Part shown: one piece after another, positions 44,777 to 56,596 of the stretch
Numbering within the stretch: the first letter of the stretch is position 1
Layout of the letters: every line of letters starts with the position of its first letter
Assembly: GCA_004335835.1 (NCBI GenBank)
Contig: RWJK01001549.1
Coordinates: forward strand, 54,534-118,533
Direction: 5' to 3'
Source of the DNA: Scenedesmus sp. ARA3
Taxonomy: Eukaryota; Chlorophyta; Chlorophyceae; Sphaeropleales; Scenedesmaceae
DNA: 64,000 nt
Translations under genes and position numbers: made by a program
The notes under the pieces: generated by a model
Database searches by the model: none
Told to the model about the DNA's origin: nothing
What the model saw: the letters and a program-made list of their open reading frames with translations, nothing else

Positions 44777-47700
44777 ATGCAGGCTGTCTTCAGACACCTG
44801 AGAGTCAGCAGGCAGTGGGTGCATGCCTCAAGTCAGATCCTTGGGCAGCTGTCCAGCATTCACCACGTGCCGTGCCTGCCAGCAAGAACGCATAGCTTAA
44901 ATCAGTTCAGCACCAGCGGCACGGAAGGGGTGACTGTGTGTATCGAGCCTGATACAGATGTAGAAGCAGCAGTTGCAGCAGCGCTTGCGAAGGCAGGGCG
45001 CGCGCCTGGTCCTGCAGAAGTACAACTGGTGAGTGAAAACATGGTGTTCTAACGCTATACTTCCTGCATGGGCTTTCAGCTTGACATGCTCATGAACCAC
45101 TGCAGGTGCAGCGACTGCGAGCCAACCTGTACAACACTGCTGGCGATGTGGCTGCCATGTCACAGGTGTGTGTGCTCTGAATTCTGTTGGCAGCAAGCAC
45201 AGTTATCACAGCAGACAGGCTTTTCAACAGCCTCCCTGTGCAGCACTGCTTCATCAACACCACTGCATAGTAAGAGGTGTCCCTCTTTCCAAGCAAGCTC
45301 GCCTCATCTGAAGTGAGTGCTGCCAACAATCCCAATCCCCGCAGAAGCACTAGTGGGTTTCCACCGTTGCTGGAATGATCAACTGGCATCTGCAAACAAC
45401 TGACATTTGCGCTCATGTGATGCGTGCAGGAAGAGCTGGAGCTGGTGGATGTGCCTGCCAAGCTCGCGTTCATCCTCAGGCAGCAGCTGCAGCGGCAGGG
45501 GCAGCAGGCACAGCAGCAACCGACCGCACAGCAAGAGTTGATTGACATCATGCAGCGGCGCATGCCCGCATATCAGCAACCGCTCAGCAGCATACAGAAG
45601 ACACGTGTCAGGAGCAGCCCACTGCAAAGTCTGGAGCCTTACAGCTTGCAGGTGACACTTGTTACTTGTTTGTTTGGAATTGCTGTGGGGAGTCTAGGGC
45701 TCCTAGAATGGTGTCCTGCAAGCACTTATGGCTGTCCTCTCTGGCCAATCATGCCGCCTTTTACAAGCAATGCACAATGCACGCGCATGTCACGTGTGGG
45801 CTGCACCAGCTGCTGGGCTCATCGTTGGGTGCCCTGCGTCTGCCTGGCATCACCACCTGTGCAGGAGGCGCATATGCCCTCGAGCCTGCAGGCTGAGCTG
45901 GCTGCACTGGAGCGCTTCTGCACCACGCGCTTCTTTGGGCAGATGTCGGAGCCGCTGCAGCCAGTGACGTACCGCTCAGTGACAAAGCACTATGTCAAGT
46001 AAGCCTTGCGGGCTGCTGCTGCAATTGAATGACTCTTGGCAGTTGCAGGAGTTGCTGCTCCAACATCAGCCATCTCAGCTGGTGGGGAGGGCAGTGCCTG
46101 AGCACCTGCTGACAGGATTCAGCCTCTTAATGTGGAGGTTGCTGGTTCACATAATGACATGTGCGTTGCAACTGGCTGTGAGTGATCTTAAGCACACGCA
46201 GATGCCATGCCTTGTGGGCAAGTCTACAGCTGCAGCTACATGTAGGTGCTGTCAAACAGGCAACTCCATCCTGCTACATGCTGCTGTGTGGGTTGCAGGC
46301 TGCTGCTAGGCTTTGCTCATAATGTGCGCGGCGTGCCGCTGGAGCAGCTGCGCCTGGCCACGCTGGTGCCATCGCCAGGCAGGGAGGGTGTCAGCCTGCT
46401 CATGGACTACCAGCACTGGCGGCAGCAGGAGAGAGGCACTGCTAGCAGCACAGCTACCGTAGCGATCAAGGCGGTGGTGCATGTGGCTCGCTTCCTGTAC
46501 CACGACTTGGCGAAGGTATGCTGCGGCACCCCCTGCAAACCCACACGACTGCCAGCAACATCGTGCTTCATCCCTCGCGCTGTGGTGCATATAGTCAGCA
46601 ACCGCAGCCTGCACTGCTGTCTGCAGCTGTTTGGGTGTGACCATCGTCCTCCCCTGCCACCAGTACTGCAAGCGTGTACAAGCTTCTGACTGCTGATCCT
46701 GCATCTACTCAATGAGGTGATTGGCATTACCTTGACATCCACACGAACACCCGCTGTTGCGCCCTGTTGCTGCCGCTGTGCATACTGCTGCTGCTGTGCT
46801 CCAGCCCTGCGCTGAGACCAAGCTGCGGCCCTACCATGACCTGGAAGTGGTGCAGGAGCTGAACGCCATGCAGCGGACAGCCAGCAAGGCAGCAGGCTGT
46901 GCAGCGCGCGTTGCTGATGACAGCAAAAAGTGGTGAGCAACAGAACGGTTGACAAAAGATGTAGCACAGGTGACAGCAGCTGGCTTAGGAGGTACAAATG
47001 TGCTCAGTCTTTGGAGCTTGCCAACACTGGTGCTCTGCATGCTCTCGCCTGCTGCATGCCATATTCAATGGTCAAACTTCAAGCAAGCAGAAGTGAACTT
47101 TGCTTTTTTGTTGAGAATATGCTTTGGCCTTGCATTGCGTCATGCATGATAGTGGATTGGTCCTGCTGCATGCCCACATCCTGCTGTCTGCAGGCTGGAG
47201 TGGCCTGACTACCTGAAGATGGTGTCAGCGCTCAGGGCAGAGTGTGCAGGTAGGCCTGCACTGGTCTGACGAGCCTGGCTGGGGGCAGCGTCCTCAGTGG
47301 TTCCAGCCGCCAACCTCCGCACAACTGCACTGCGTACCACATTGTATGGAGGTGGTTCATGTCTGAATAATGAGGCACAGCATCACCAGGCGGCTTCTGT
47401 CATGGCTTCGCTTTTGAGAGCCTGGAGGAGTGCAACTCATCCTGCTGATGCTGTTGCTGCTGCTGTTGCAACGTCTAGGCCTCACCGAGGCGGGCAAGCC
47501 GCGCCCCCGCAGCCAAGTAGCAATCTCGCTGCAGCGCTACCTGATTGTGGCCATCCTGTCGGTGGTGCCTGACCGGCAGCGCACACTGCGTGAGCTGGAG
47601 GTGGGCCGCACGCTGCTGCAGCAGGCCGACGGCAGCTGGGTGATCAAGCATGCAGCAGCCGACTACAAGACAGGGAAGAAGTATGGTGACAGGCCGCCGC

Positions 47701-48299
47701 TGCTGATCGCGCCCTTCATCTACCCTGAGCTTGAGGCCTTCATAGGCACCTGGCGGCAGGAGCTGGCCCCCAAGACCAGCATGCTGTTCTGCAAGCCGCG
47801 CACTGGGCAGCCGCTTGACGAGAGCGCTGTGTACCTTTTGTTCAAATCAGCAGCGCTGCGGCTGACGGGCAAGGCCACGCACCCGCACCTGGTGCGCGAC
47901 ATGATCGTCACACACCTCAGGTGAACCTCCGCTTGCTGCTGCTGACGCCGGCGCGCCCATGCTTGCCTCATAACATTGCTTTCAGCCGCACTGCACAGTA
48001 ATGCCCTTGCATCATGACTCATGATTCATGAGTGCTACTCTGCGGTTGCTGGTGCCAGCTGCACTATGCAAGCCTTTCAATGCTGTGCCACTGCAGTATT
48101 GCTGTATCCCGTGGTGTGCCTCTGCCTGTGCAGGATGCAGCGGCGCAGCGAGGCGGAGCTGGAGGCTCTGGCGCTGTACATGGGCCACTCGCTGGAGATG
48201 CAGCGCGGCACCTACGACAGGCGCAGCAAAGACCAGAAGGTGGCGCCAGCGCAGCAGCTGCTGCAGCAGCTGGCACGGCAGGGCAAGAAGGGCGACTAA
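44777..48299 (+). CDS. Tyrosine recombinase (phage-integrase fold), organelle-targeted candidate, tandem copy 2
   Basis: The nine exons are 44777-45028, 45106-45165, 45430-45651, 45865-45998, 46299-46515, 46805-46932, 47194-47249, 47479-47920 and 48134-48299, giving 1,677 nt and 558 residues with consistent phases. It is collinear with the upstream copy. The N-terminus has no acidic residue before position 50 and contains many Arg, His and Ser. The Arg cluster, the K-T-G-K-K lysines, H-L-V-R, the GH histidine and Tyr531 in RGTYDRR are all present, so it should be catalytically competent. Differences from copy 1: exon 3 is shorter and Q-rich rather than A-rich, and an extra 261-base intron (46933-47193) interrupts the Trp codon after DDSKK. 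Parts of two exons are nearly identical to copy 1 while the introns are not alignable by eye. Confidence 0.88.
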
Positions 48300-49054
48300 T
48301 GACTACAAACAGACACAGAAAAAGCCACAGCAGTCGGAACTGATGGAAGTCATGAAGCTGACCATGTTGCTGGGAGTCCAGTGGGCTGCGTCAGTTGGTT
48401 GCAAGCAAGGGCAATGGCAGATGCCCTTGGCTTGGGCTTGCAGGTTATGGGTTGCCTGCTGCTGGTGGCTGCCACAGCACAGCAGCGGCTGCACCTTCTG
48501 GAGGCATGCTGTGCACGCACTGTGCACAGTCTATTGTATGTACCGGTCAAATAAGTCCCGAGTTGCACCATGGTTGTGTTGGCGGTTGTGGCACACACAG
48601 CTGATTGAACCACATGATGTGCACTGCTGCATCTGTTTGGGGACTGTTAGGCTGTGCAGATGTGCAAATCATGCATGCCACCTCGTGTACCATCAGGGAC
48701 CACCCCTGTCATCATGATGCGCACTACAACAGCGTGTCAGGCTAGGCTGTCACAGCCAGTGCCACAGTGTGGCCCTTGTAGAACTGCTGTGTGAGACCTG
48801 CAGGTACTGCAGTACAGGCGTGCCCTCTCATGTCACATACGTCTTCACTGTGTTGGGTTGTGATGCAGCGCATCACAAGACCAGCTGTGAGGCTCACCAC
48901 CACCTCGGTGGTGTGGACCTTCAGCCTTCAGGTTCAGTGACCCAACCCCAGGGTAACAGGATCACCCGCTCAACAACAGTAGTCCAGTGCTGCTGGAGCT
49001 GTCGAAACGAAGTCGTCTGTGTGTGTTGTGTGCGATAACAGGAGGGGATGAGGA
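48300..49054. other. Intergenic, no supported gene
   Basis: Holds the 3' flank of recombinase copy 2 and the upstream region of the MATH-domain gene. Open frames are short and show no family resemblance. I found no TGTAA signal close to the copy 2 stop. Confidence 0.45.
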
Positions 49055-50021
49055 ATGACGAGCGTCCGCAGGGTGCTGCTTGAAACTCTCGCGCCTGCAG
49101 GTGGAGGAAAGGCTCACGACAGGGCAGCAGCAAATCCGGATGGCACGCTTACAGTTACACCAGATGCACCGGATTGGGGATCGCCTATCGATCAGCTTAG
49201 CGCAGCAGACAGCCCTACTGGCTTCCTGGAGGAGGAGCATGGTGTGCCACACTTCTGCTTGGGAGCTGCCTGCCGACATGTTGCAACACACGCACATACA
49301 CTATATTCAACAGCTTGCAGTCTGTCTGACGTGGTCTTATGGTAGCCATGCATCTTCTGCTGCTGCCTCTTGCTGCTTTCCCACTGCTGCTACTGCTGTT
49401 GTGCTGTTGCTGCCCACAGGCTCCCACCCCGGTCAGCTGTTTGGCAAGTTCACCTGGAGGATAGATAACTTTGCAGAAATCAGCAAGCGGGAGCTCAGGA
49501 GTCACCAGTTTGAAGTTGGGGACTACAAGTGGTGCGCTTGATTCCCAGCAATGAACATACATTGTGCAATGCTTGCAGGGCACTCGCAGGCATGCAGGCT
49601 CGCCTCACTTCTGCACTGAGCTACTGTTTGTGTTGCTGTGCAGGTACATCCTGGTCTACCCGCAGGGCTGTGATGTGTGCAACCACCTGTCGCTGTTCCT
49701 GTGTGTGGCAGACTACGATAAGCTGCTGCCAGGTGCGCAGCTGCAGGTAGCACGCAGCACAGCCAGCCCCTGCACAGCACAAGCAGCGGCAGGCGGATGG
49801 TTGGCTCTGCAGCGCAGCTGGAGCATGCAGCAGCTGCAATGCAGCAGACAGCTGGAGTCTATTGCAAGGCAGCGGTTCCACGTGCTTCTCCAGCCCGACA
49901 CAAACTCCAGCTGTCCAACAGGGCGTGTTGTGTGCGTGTGCAGGCTGGAGCCACTTTGCTCAGTTCACCATTGCAGTGGTCAACAAGGACCCCAAGAAGA
50001 GCAAGTACTCGGGTGAGAGGC

Positions 50022-50070
<49 letters not shown>

Positions 50071-53000
50071 CAGGCGTAGCAGCAGCAGCATTGCAGGTGC
50101 TGAAAATAACGGACACTGGTACTGCAGCAGCGGCAGCAGCAGCTGTGTTAGAGGCATCACAAGCAGCGTCTGTTGGCCAGGGGTGAACGGCTATTACGCG
50201 CTTTCTACTGTCAGGGTGATGCTGCGGGGTAAACTCCGGTGTTGTTCCTGAGCTACAACAGCAGCATGGCAAGCCGCAGGTGCATAAACTGGACGGCTGT
50301 GCAGCCGCCTGCTTGTAACAGACACAACATTCCTTGACATCTGCTGCATGTGCACTTTCCTGTTTGGCGCCCCCAGACACGCTGCACCGTTTCTGCAAGA
50401 AGGAGCACGACTGGGGCTGGAAGAAGTTCATGGAGCGGGGCAAGGTGCTGGGGGGCTTCAGCGTGGGCGGCAGCCTGCTCATCAAGGCGCAGGTGCAGGT
50501 CATACTGTGAGTGGCGGCGCTTGACAGGCAGGCGCAGCAGCAGCAGCAGCAGCAGCTGCAGCAGCAGTTGCAGCAGCAGCCACAGTGGTGCTTGGTAGCT
50601 GCAGCAGCAGTGTTTAGGTTATTTTGCAAGAGACGCGCAGGGCTGACAGCAACACGGGCTGCAGCGGTGTGTTTGCACATCCACAAGCAGCAGCAGCTCA
50701 GCAAGCAAGCGGCAGTGGCATGGGGCGAGATAGCTGGATGGGCGGTACTTGCGTGGCAAGGTTCCCACCCAGAACACAGCAGCTGCTGCAGCAGCAGGAG
50801 CAGATGCATGCTCTATGGCAGTTTTGCGCCGGCAGCTGGCAACAACAGTCGCAGCCGCATTAGCATGCAAGATAGCTGTCGCGGCACTCATTAGCAGCCA
50901 GGCACGCCTTGGGCTTGCTTGGACCAGATATTCATACCCGTGCATGCCTCTCAACTCGCCTGTCTCTGCTGCCGCTCGCCCTGCTGCCCGCTCTGCATCC
51001 CGCAGCGACCGGCCCTGCCGCCCCTTCCGCTGCCTGGACGCGCAGTACCGGCGCGAGCTGGTGCGCGTGTACCTCACCAACGTGGAAGCCCTCTGCCGCA
51101 GATTCTGTGAGGAGCGCCGCCAGCGCCTGGCATGGCTGCGGGCTGAGGCTGCTGGCTTTGCAGCATGGTGGCGCAGCCTAAGCAGTGAGGCGCAGCAGCA
51201 GCTGACGCAGCGCGTGCCGGGCGGGCCGATTCTTAAGGGCCTGGCGCGGCAGTTCTTCAACGAGAAGGAGGTGACCAGCAGCCTGGTGATGGACGCGCTG
51301 TTCTGCGGCTGCAAGCAGCTGGAGCGGCTGGGGCGCGGGCAGGTGCGGCGGTTGGGCAGCAGGGCGTGGTTGCATGCGCTGTGTATGTCCAGCTGGGACG
51401 GAGTTGTATAGCTGTCTGCGGCACATGCGGGCTGCAAGGAAGCCCGCTGATGCATTTGCCTTGCTACCTCCGCTGCTCTTGATAGTGTGTTGTAATATTC
51501 TGCGCTAGTTTGCTTGATTGCATGCTCAAGCTACACTGCGTGCCCAACATACACATTCAGCTGTGTCAGCTCCATCATTAAATGCTGTGCTGCGCTGCCG
51601 CGCTGGCTGCAGGGCGGCCTGCCGGAGGGATCTGTGCCCCCCTGTGTGGTGATTGACGGCGCCAGCGCCAGCTTCAGCTTTGCGCTTGACGCGCTGGCAG
51701 TGGTCGGCCAGCTGGCGGCTGAGGAGTGGCTGCCCAGCAGCCGCGACGCCAAGGTGGGGCAGCGGCTGCGGTGTGGATGTGCGTTGGGTGGCGGCACACT
51801 GCAAGCGGCAGGGGGTAGCTTAACATACGGGCAAGAGCAGCTGTGCAGGACGAGCTCGGATGTGTGACAGCATGTCAGAAGGCCAGGCAAGTGTGTCTCA
51901 CCACAGCAGCTGTACCGCCCGGCTTTGCAGCCAATCGTTGTTCCTGCCTCCCTTCCTTACTCACCACCTGCCCCTGCCTCCTGCCTCTTCCTGTGTGTAT
52001 ATGTGTGCACTTCACGCAGCCGCTGCCGCTGGGCGCGGAGGGCCTGTCGCTGCGCTCCGGCGGGTGTGACGAGCTGAGCGAGGCGCGGCGTGACGCGCTG
52101 CAGCGCGACGAGGCGCGGCTGGCGCAGCTGGGGCGGCGCAGCGTGGAGATGTTTGCGCTGGCACACATCTTCACGGAGCAGCTGGAGGTGAGGGGGGTGG
52201 GGCGGAGATTTGGGTACGCTTGCTGCAGCATCGCTTGCAGCCCTGGGTGCAGCGGTAGCAGGCCGGCGGGGAGAGGTCTACACTGAATTTGCAGAAACCA
52301 GTTGCCTGGCAGCGACTGGGGTGGGGTTTGAAGGGCGCAGGCCCTCTGTTTGATGCAGCTGCCGCATTCAGCAATGCACACTTGGCTGCACAAGATAGCG
52401 TGGTGCAGCTTCGGCTACTGTGTTCCTCAGCCTGTCTGTGCTGAGTGCTCAACGCGTGCTGATATGTGTGCTCTTCTGTGTGCTGCTGCTGCTGCTTGCG
52501 CAGCGTGCGTACCGGCACCACCAGGCTGAGGTGCGCATGGCTGACCTTATTGCCGAGGAGGAGGCGGCGGGGCGGCTGCAAGACGCACGCGCAGCAGCAC
52601 GAGCTGCAGCAGACCGGGAGAAGCGCGCCAAGAAGAAGGAGCGGCAGAAGGCCAAGAAGGTGAGGAGGGGCTGCAGGCGCTGCTGCTGCTGCTGGTGGTT
52701 GCTGGTGCTGGTGGCAGGCTGCTGGTGCCGGTGGCAGGCTGCTGGTGATGGTTATTGACAGCGATATTGCATGTTGCATCTAAGCATGTTGTGGTCCTGC
52801 TGGTGCTGTTGCTGCTGGTGGGCAGCTGAAGCTGGATCCCTTGAACATCATTGCATGCATAGACGTATAGCACACAAGCCCACACCCTAAGGCGACGCCT
52901 GCTGCCCCGCCTGTTCCTGCGTGCTGTGGGATGCTGCTGCATGCAGGAGGCTGAGCGGTCAAAGCGGGACGCAGAGGCAGCGGAGAACAGCAAGCAGCAG

Positions 53001-55509
53001 CATGAGCGCCACGGGGAGCAGCAGCCGCCGCAGGAACAGGCAACGGCACGCCTGCAGCAGCAGGAGCAGCAGCAGCAGACGAAGAAGGCAGCGGCAGCAG
53101 GTGCTGCAGTTGCACGCAGCAGCAGGGCCGTTGCTCTCAGTGGGGAGCACCGCTTGAGTGATGACAGGCTGGCAGCAGGCTTGCGGGCAGACCAGCAGCA
53201 GCAGCAGCAGCAGCAGCCCAGCTCGCAGCAGTCAGGCGCAGCAGCGCCTTGGGCGCAGCACATGAGCAGCAGCAGCGCTGGGCCTGCCTCCGCAGCAGAC
53301 AGTGACAGCGGCAGTGACGATGGCAGCGACAGTGGCAGCGTTGGTAGCAGCAGCAAAGGCTTCGTGCCTGTGCTACGGCAGCAGCAGCAGCGGCAGAGAG
53401 AGACTGCAGCAGTGTCGCAGCACGGGGCGGGTGGGTGGGGTGCAACACATAACGTGCACAACCAGCCTCCACGGCAGCAGCAGCAGCAGCAGCAGCCAAA
53501 CAGCAGTGGCTGCAATGGGCAGGCCAATGCAGGCAGCGGCTGCAGCAGCGGCACGAGCACACCTATCGGCTATGCTGCAGCAGTAGCAGGCATGCGCCCC
53601 CCACCCCCTGCTGAGGTCACTGCTGCTGCCATAGCCATGGCGGAGCAGCAGCGGCAGCTGCGGGAGCTGCAGGAGCAGGCAGCAGCACTGAAGCAGCAGG
53701 TGTCTGTGCTGGAGGCTGCAGTGAGGCACAGGGATGCATTGCTGGCGCAGCGAGACCAGGAGGCAGCAGAGCTGAAGCAGCAGCTTGCTCAGCAAGGCCA
53801 GCAGGTGCAGGATCTGCGGAAGCAAGCAGCAGACTGGCGCGCAGCTGCAGCAGCAGCTGCTGGTAGCAGCAATAGCAGCGGTAGTCACAGCGGCGGCAGT
53901 GCTGATACCAAGTCATTTGCAGCAGTTGCAGCAGCAGGCGCGGCTGATGGTGGCGGCTTGAGCAATAGGGGCAGCAGAGGCAGCAGCAGGTCGCGGGGGG
54001 CTTCTGTAGACCTGAGTGATGCTGGCGCTCCTGCGTCGTGGTCTGCCATAGCAGCAGGCACAGCAGCGGCAGGCAGGGCTGCAGCAGCAGCTAGTGGTAA
54101 CTCCACTGCTGGTGGTGGTGGTGCTGCTGCTGCTGCTGGGACAGCTGCTGAACATGCTGTGCTGCAGCCAGCAGAGCCAGCTGGGCCTGAGCAGCGGCCA
54201 GGGGCCAGCTGCCACAGCGCTGGCGGTGGCAGCATCGTTGCTGCTGCAGATCCTGCCACGCCTGTTGCTGCAGCACAGCACAAGCTGGCGCAGCTGAGAC
54301 CTAGCAGTAGCGGCGGCAGCCATAGCATTGAGCCGGACAGCATATCTACTGCTGCAGTGGCAGCAGAAGGCACACCAAGCTTCAGCCATTCAAGGAGCCG
54401 GCAGCAGAGGGAGCAGCCAGCGGCTGGGAGCAGTGAACTCGGCCATACATGTGGCTTGCCACTTGCGTTCAGCAGCAGCAGCAGCAGTGATGGAGGTGCA
54501 TTGCCTGCCATGCAGCTGGCTGAGGCTGCAGGGCCAGGCAGCATGAGCAGCATGGATGCGCCAGTGTCACCTAGGGACCTGCCCCGCTCCATTGCAGCCA
54601 GTGCACCAGGCCCTGTGGGCAGCACCAGCAGCATAGACACCAGCACAGCACCTGGCAGCAGCAGCAATGACAACAGCAGCAGCAGTAGTAGCGTCGCGGC
54701 AGACAAACAGCACCGGCGCAGCAATACCAGCAGCAGCGGCGGCTCACTACCAAGCGCAACAGTGCGCCTGGCTGGCAGCGGCAGTAGCAGCAGCGCCGCA
54801 GAGCTCAGCAGTAGAGCCGCGCATCTGAGCAGTAGCAGCTGCGAGGTGCTGAGCAGTAGCCTGCCTGAGGCCTTGCCAGGCTTGGCTGCATTGCGCATAT
54901 CACCAGCAGCCACACGGCATGGCAGCTTCTTAGGTAACGGCATCGCAGGGGCAGTAGCGCTGCAGTGTGGCTCACCACTGTGTGGCGACGGCAGCCCTGT
55001 GCAGCTGACGCCATCTTACAGCACTGCTGCAGGCGGCAGCAGTGACATGGCAGCAGCAGGCGCAGCAGCAGCTGTGGGTCTGCGCAGCAGCAGCAAATCG
55101 AAGCTGGGGCCAGCGGAGCAGCAGCAGCACTCCTTTGCAGGGTTTGGTAGCCAGATGGCTGCCGACACGCAGCCCATGTTTGGTGGGCTGCCTGCGCCCA
55201 GCAAGGTGAGGGGCGGCAAGCTGCAGTGTTGCACATGCTGTGCAGCAAGCGTGCGTGCTGCGGAGTAGCGAAGAAGCACACACAATCATATAAAGCCCGT
55301 TGCAACAGCGCACATCAAATCATTGCTGGACTCTGACCGCATGCGTCACTGTGCGTGATGTGCCTGCTAAGTACCTGCTGTTGCGCTGTCCTTGGCTGCA
55401 TGCTGCGCAGGCTGGGGGCGCTGCTGCTGCTGCTGCCGGGCAGCTGGAGGACCTGGCTGGCTTTGTGCACATGAACATGATCGACGACCTGCTGAGCGGC
55501 TCTGAGTGA
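49055..55509 (+). CDS. MATH-domain protein of the MUSE13/MUSE14 (TRAF1A/B) family, 11 exons
   Basis: Plant MUSE13/14 are MATH (TRAF-like) adaptor proteins linked to ubiquitin-dependent turnover of immune receptors and to autophagy regulation. The exons are 49055-49241, 49420-49531, 49644-49732, 49944-50012, 50377-50506, 51006-51342, 51613-51753, 52020-52187, 52504-52659, 52947-55205 and 55411-55509, giving 1,248 residues. The MATH domain reads FGKFTWRIDNFAEISKREL, YILVYPQGCDVCNHLSLF, DKLLPGWSHFAQFTIAVVN and DTLHRFCKKEHDWGWKKF. Next come RPFRCLDAQYRRELVRVYL and NEKEVTSSLVMDAL, both characteristic of this family, then a charged coiled-coil (EKRAKKKERQKAKK). Exon 10 (2,259 nt) is an S/Q/A-rich, probably disordered tail with a short coiled coil, and the protein ends HMNMIDDLLSGSE. 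The first exon is the least certain part; it is chosen because it supplies the needed phase 1. Confidence 0.92.
50023..50067. repeat. Intronic (CAG)15 tract
   Basis: About fifteen CAG units (one interruption near the end) start ten bases after the exon 4 donor of the MATH-domain gene. Here the sense strand carries CAG and the tract is at the donor side of the intron. Confidence 0.9.
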
Positions 55510-55624
55510 CCAGTGCGGCTGGCATGGGCCTGCCCCTGGCGCCGAAGCTTGCCATTCGCCGCATTGCCGTTGCGGCTACGGCTTTTGGGTTCAGCATGTC
55601 TCGCGCTTTGAAACTGGCGATGTG

Positions 55625-55629
55625 TGTGT
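55625..55629 (+). terminator. TGTAA polyadenylation signal, MATH-domain gene
   Basis: TGTAA occurs 115 bases after the stop codon, a usual distance for green-algal genes. Confidence 0.6.
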
Positions 55630-55783
55630 AACAGTCTTCATCCATTTTCATCATTTCTGTTTCATGCCGTCAACCGTATGCAGACCTAGGGTTCATGGAG
55701 TAGTGTAAGTGCTGCTGTTGATGATCTGAACGAGGAAAGAGGCTTCAACTGCTAACGACACTGGCCTACGCTGAGGGGGTCAC

Positions 55784-55788
55784 TTACA
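55784..55788 (-). terminator. Possible TGTAA polyadenylation signal for psaL
   Basis: First minus-strand TGTAA downstream of the psaL stop, about 810 bases away. The distance is long, so the assignment is tentative. Confidence 0.3.
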
Positions 55789-56596
55789 GTTTAGTCATAC
55801 TAGTTGATCAGGGATGTCAGCAGTGCTCTTTGATGTAAGCCGCTGTCCAGGTCCTTCTGCCAACCGTTGGCCAGGGCCTGGAAGGCCATCCTGCTGCAAT
55901 GTGTCACTTGCAACTCTTTGTACTGGCAGGTGATCAGCCCACCAAGCAGCTGCAGCTTTCAGCCGTGCCGCAGTGTGCCGCTGGCATTCAGGTGCCACTA
56001 CGTGCGTTCAGGAAAATTGCATGTTGCGTGATGCACTGCAGTCCACTGCAGCTGGAGCTAGAGCCTAGCCTTCGGCAGTGCTCCAGAGGAGCATGCACTT
56101 ATCTGTTGGTGGGCCTGCCACGTGTTGTCGAAGTTTGAGCCTGCACATGTCATGTCTGCAGATACCACGGAGCCCCTGCTGCTGTTTGAACAGTGTGTCA
56201 CAATGTGTCACAACTTGTTGAACTCACATTCAATGGTGATGATGAGTTACTTGGTGGAGGCTACCTCCCAATAGAAGACAACAGACCGTTCACAACAGCA
56301 TCACCAGCTGCGCTGCCGCAGAGCATACAAAGCTCTGGCTCAACACAGCTTCACACGGAGACATAGCATAGGAAAGGCACCAAACAGCACGATCCAGACA
56401 AACCAAGACGTGCGCTCGCCACCTGCCATGTTGCTGTTTGTCACAACCGGCGCGGCAACCACACACAGCCTTGCTGCTGCGTGGAGATCGCCTGGGTGAC
56501 ATGTTGTACAACTGACGCACGGAGCAGCGCTTCCCTACCGCCTACTACACTGCAGAGCAACCTTGTGGGTCAAGAGACAGCTGGCAGGCCGGGTGT

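Larger units (their letters stand above)
55510..56596. other. Intergenic region between convergent genes
   Basis: Contains the 3' UTRs of the MATH-domain gene (plus) and psaL (minus). A minus-strand TGTAA (ttaca on plus, 55784-55788) is the first I see downstream of psaL and would make its 3' UTR about 0.8 kb. I see no other gene. Confidence 0.5.

Noticed and set aside
41065..48299. Interpretation as an integrated phage, Crypton or DIRS element
   Set aside because: No reverse transcriptase, capsid, terminal repeats or att-like boundaries are visible, and both copies contain 7-8 spliceosomal introns and presequence-like N-termini.
53885..54943. 352-codon minus-strand frame rich in Leu and Ala
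   Set aside because: It is the antisense shadow of the S/Q/A-rich exon 10 of the MATH-domain gene; CAG triplets read backwards give Leu runs.
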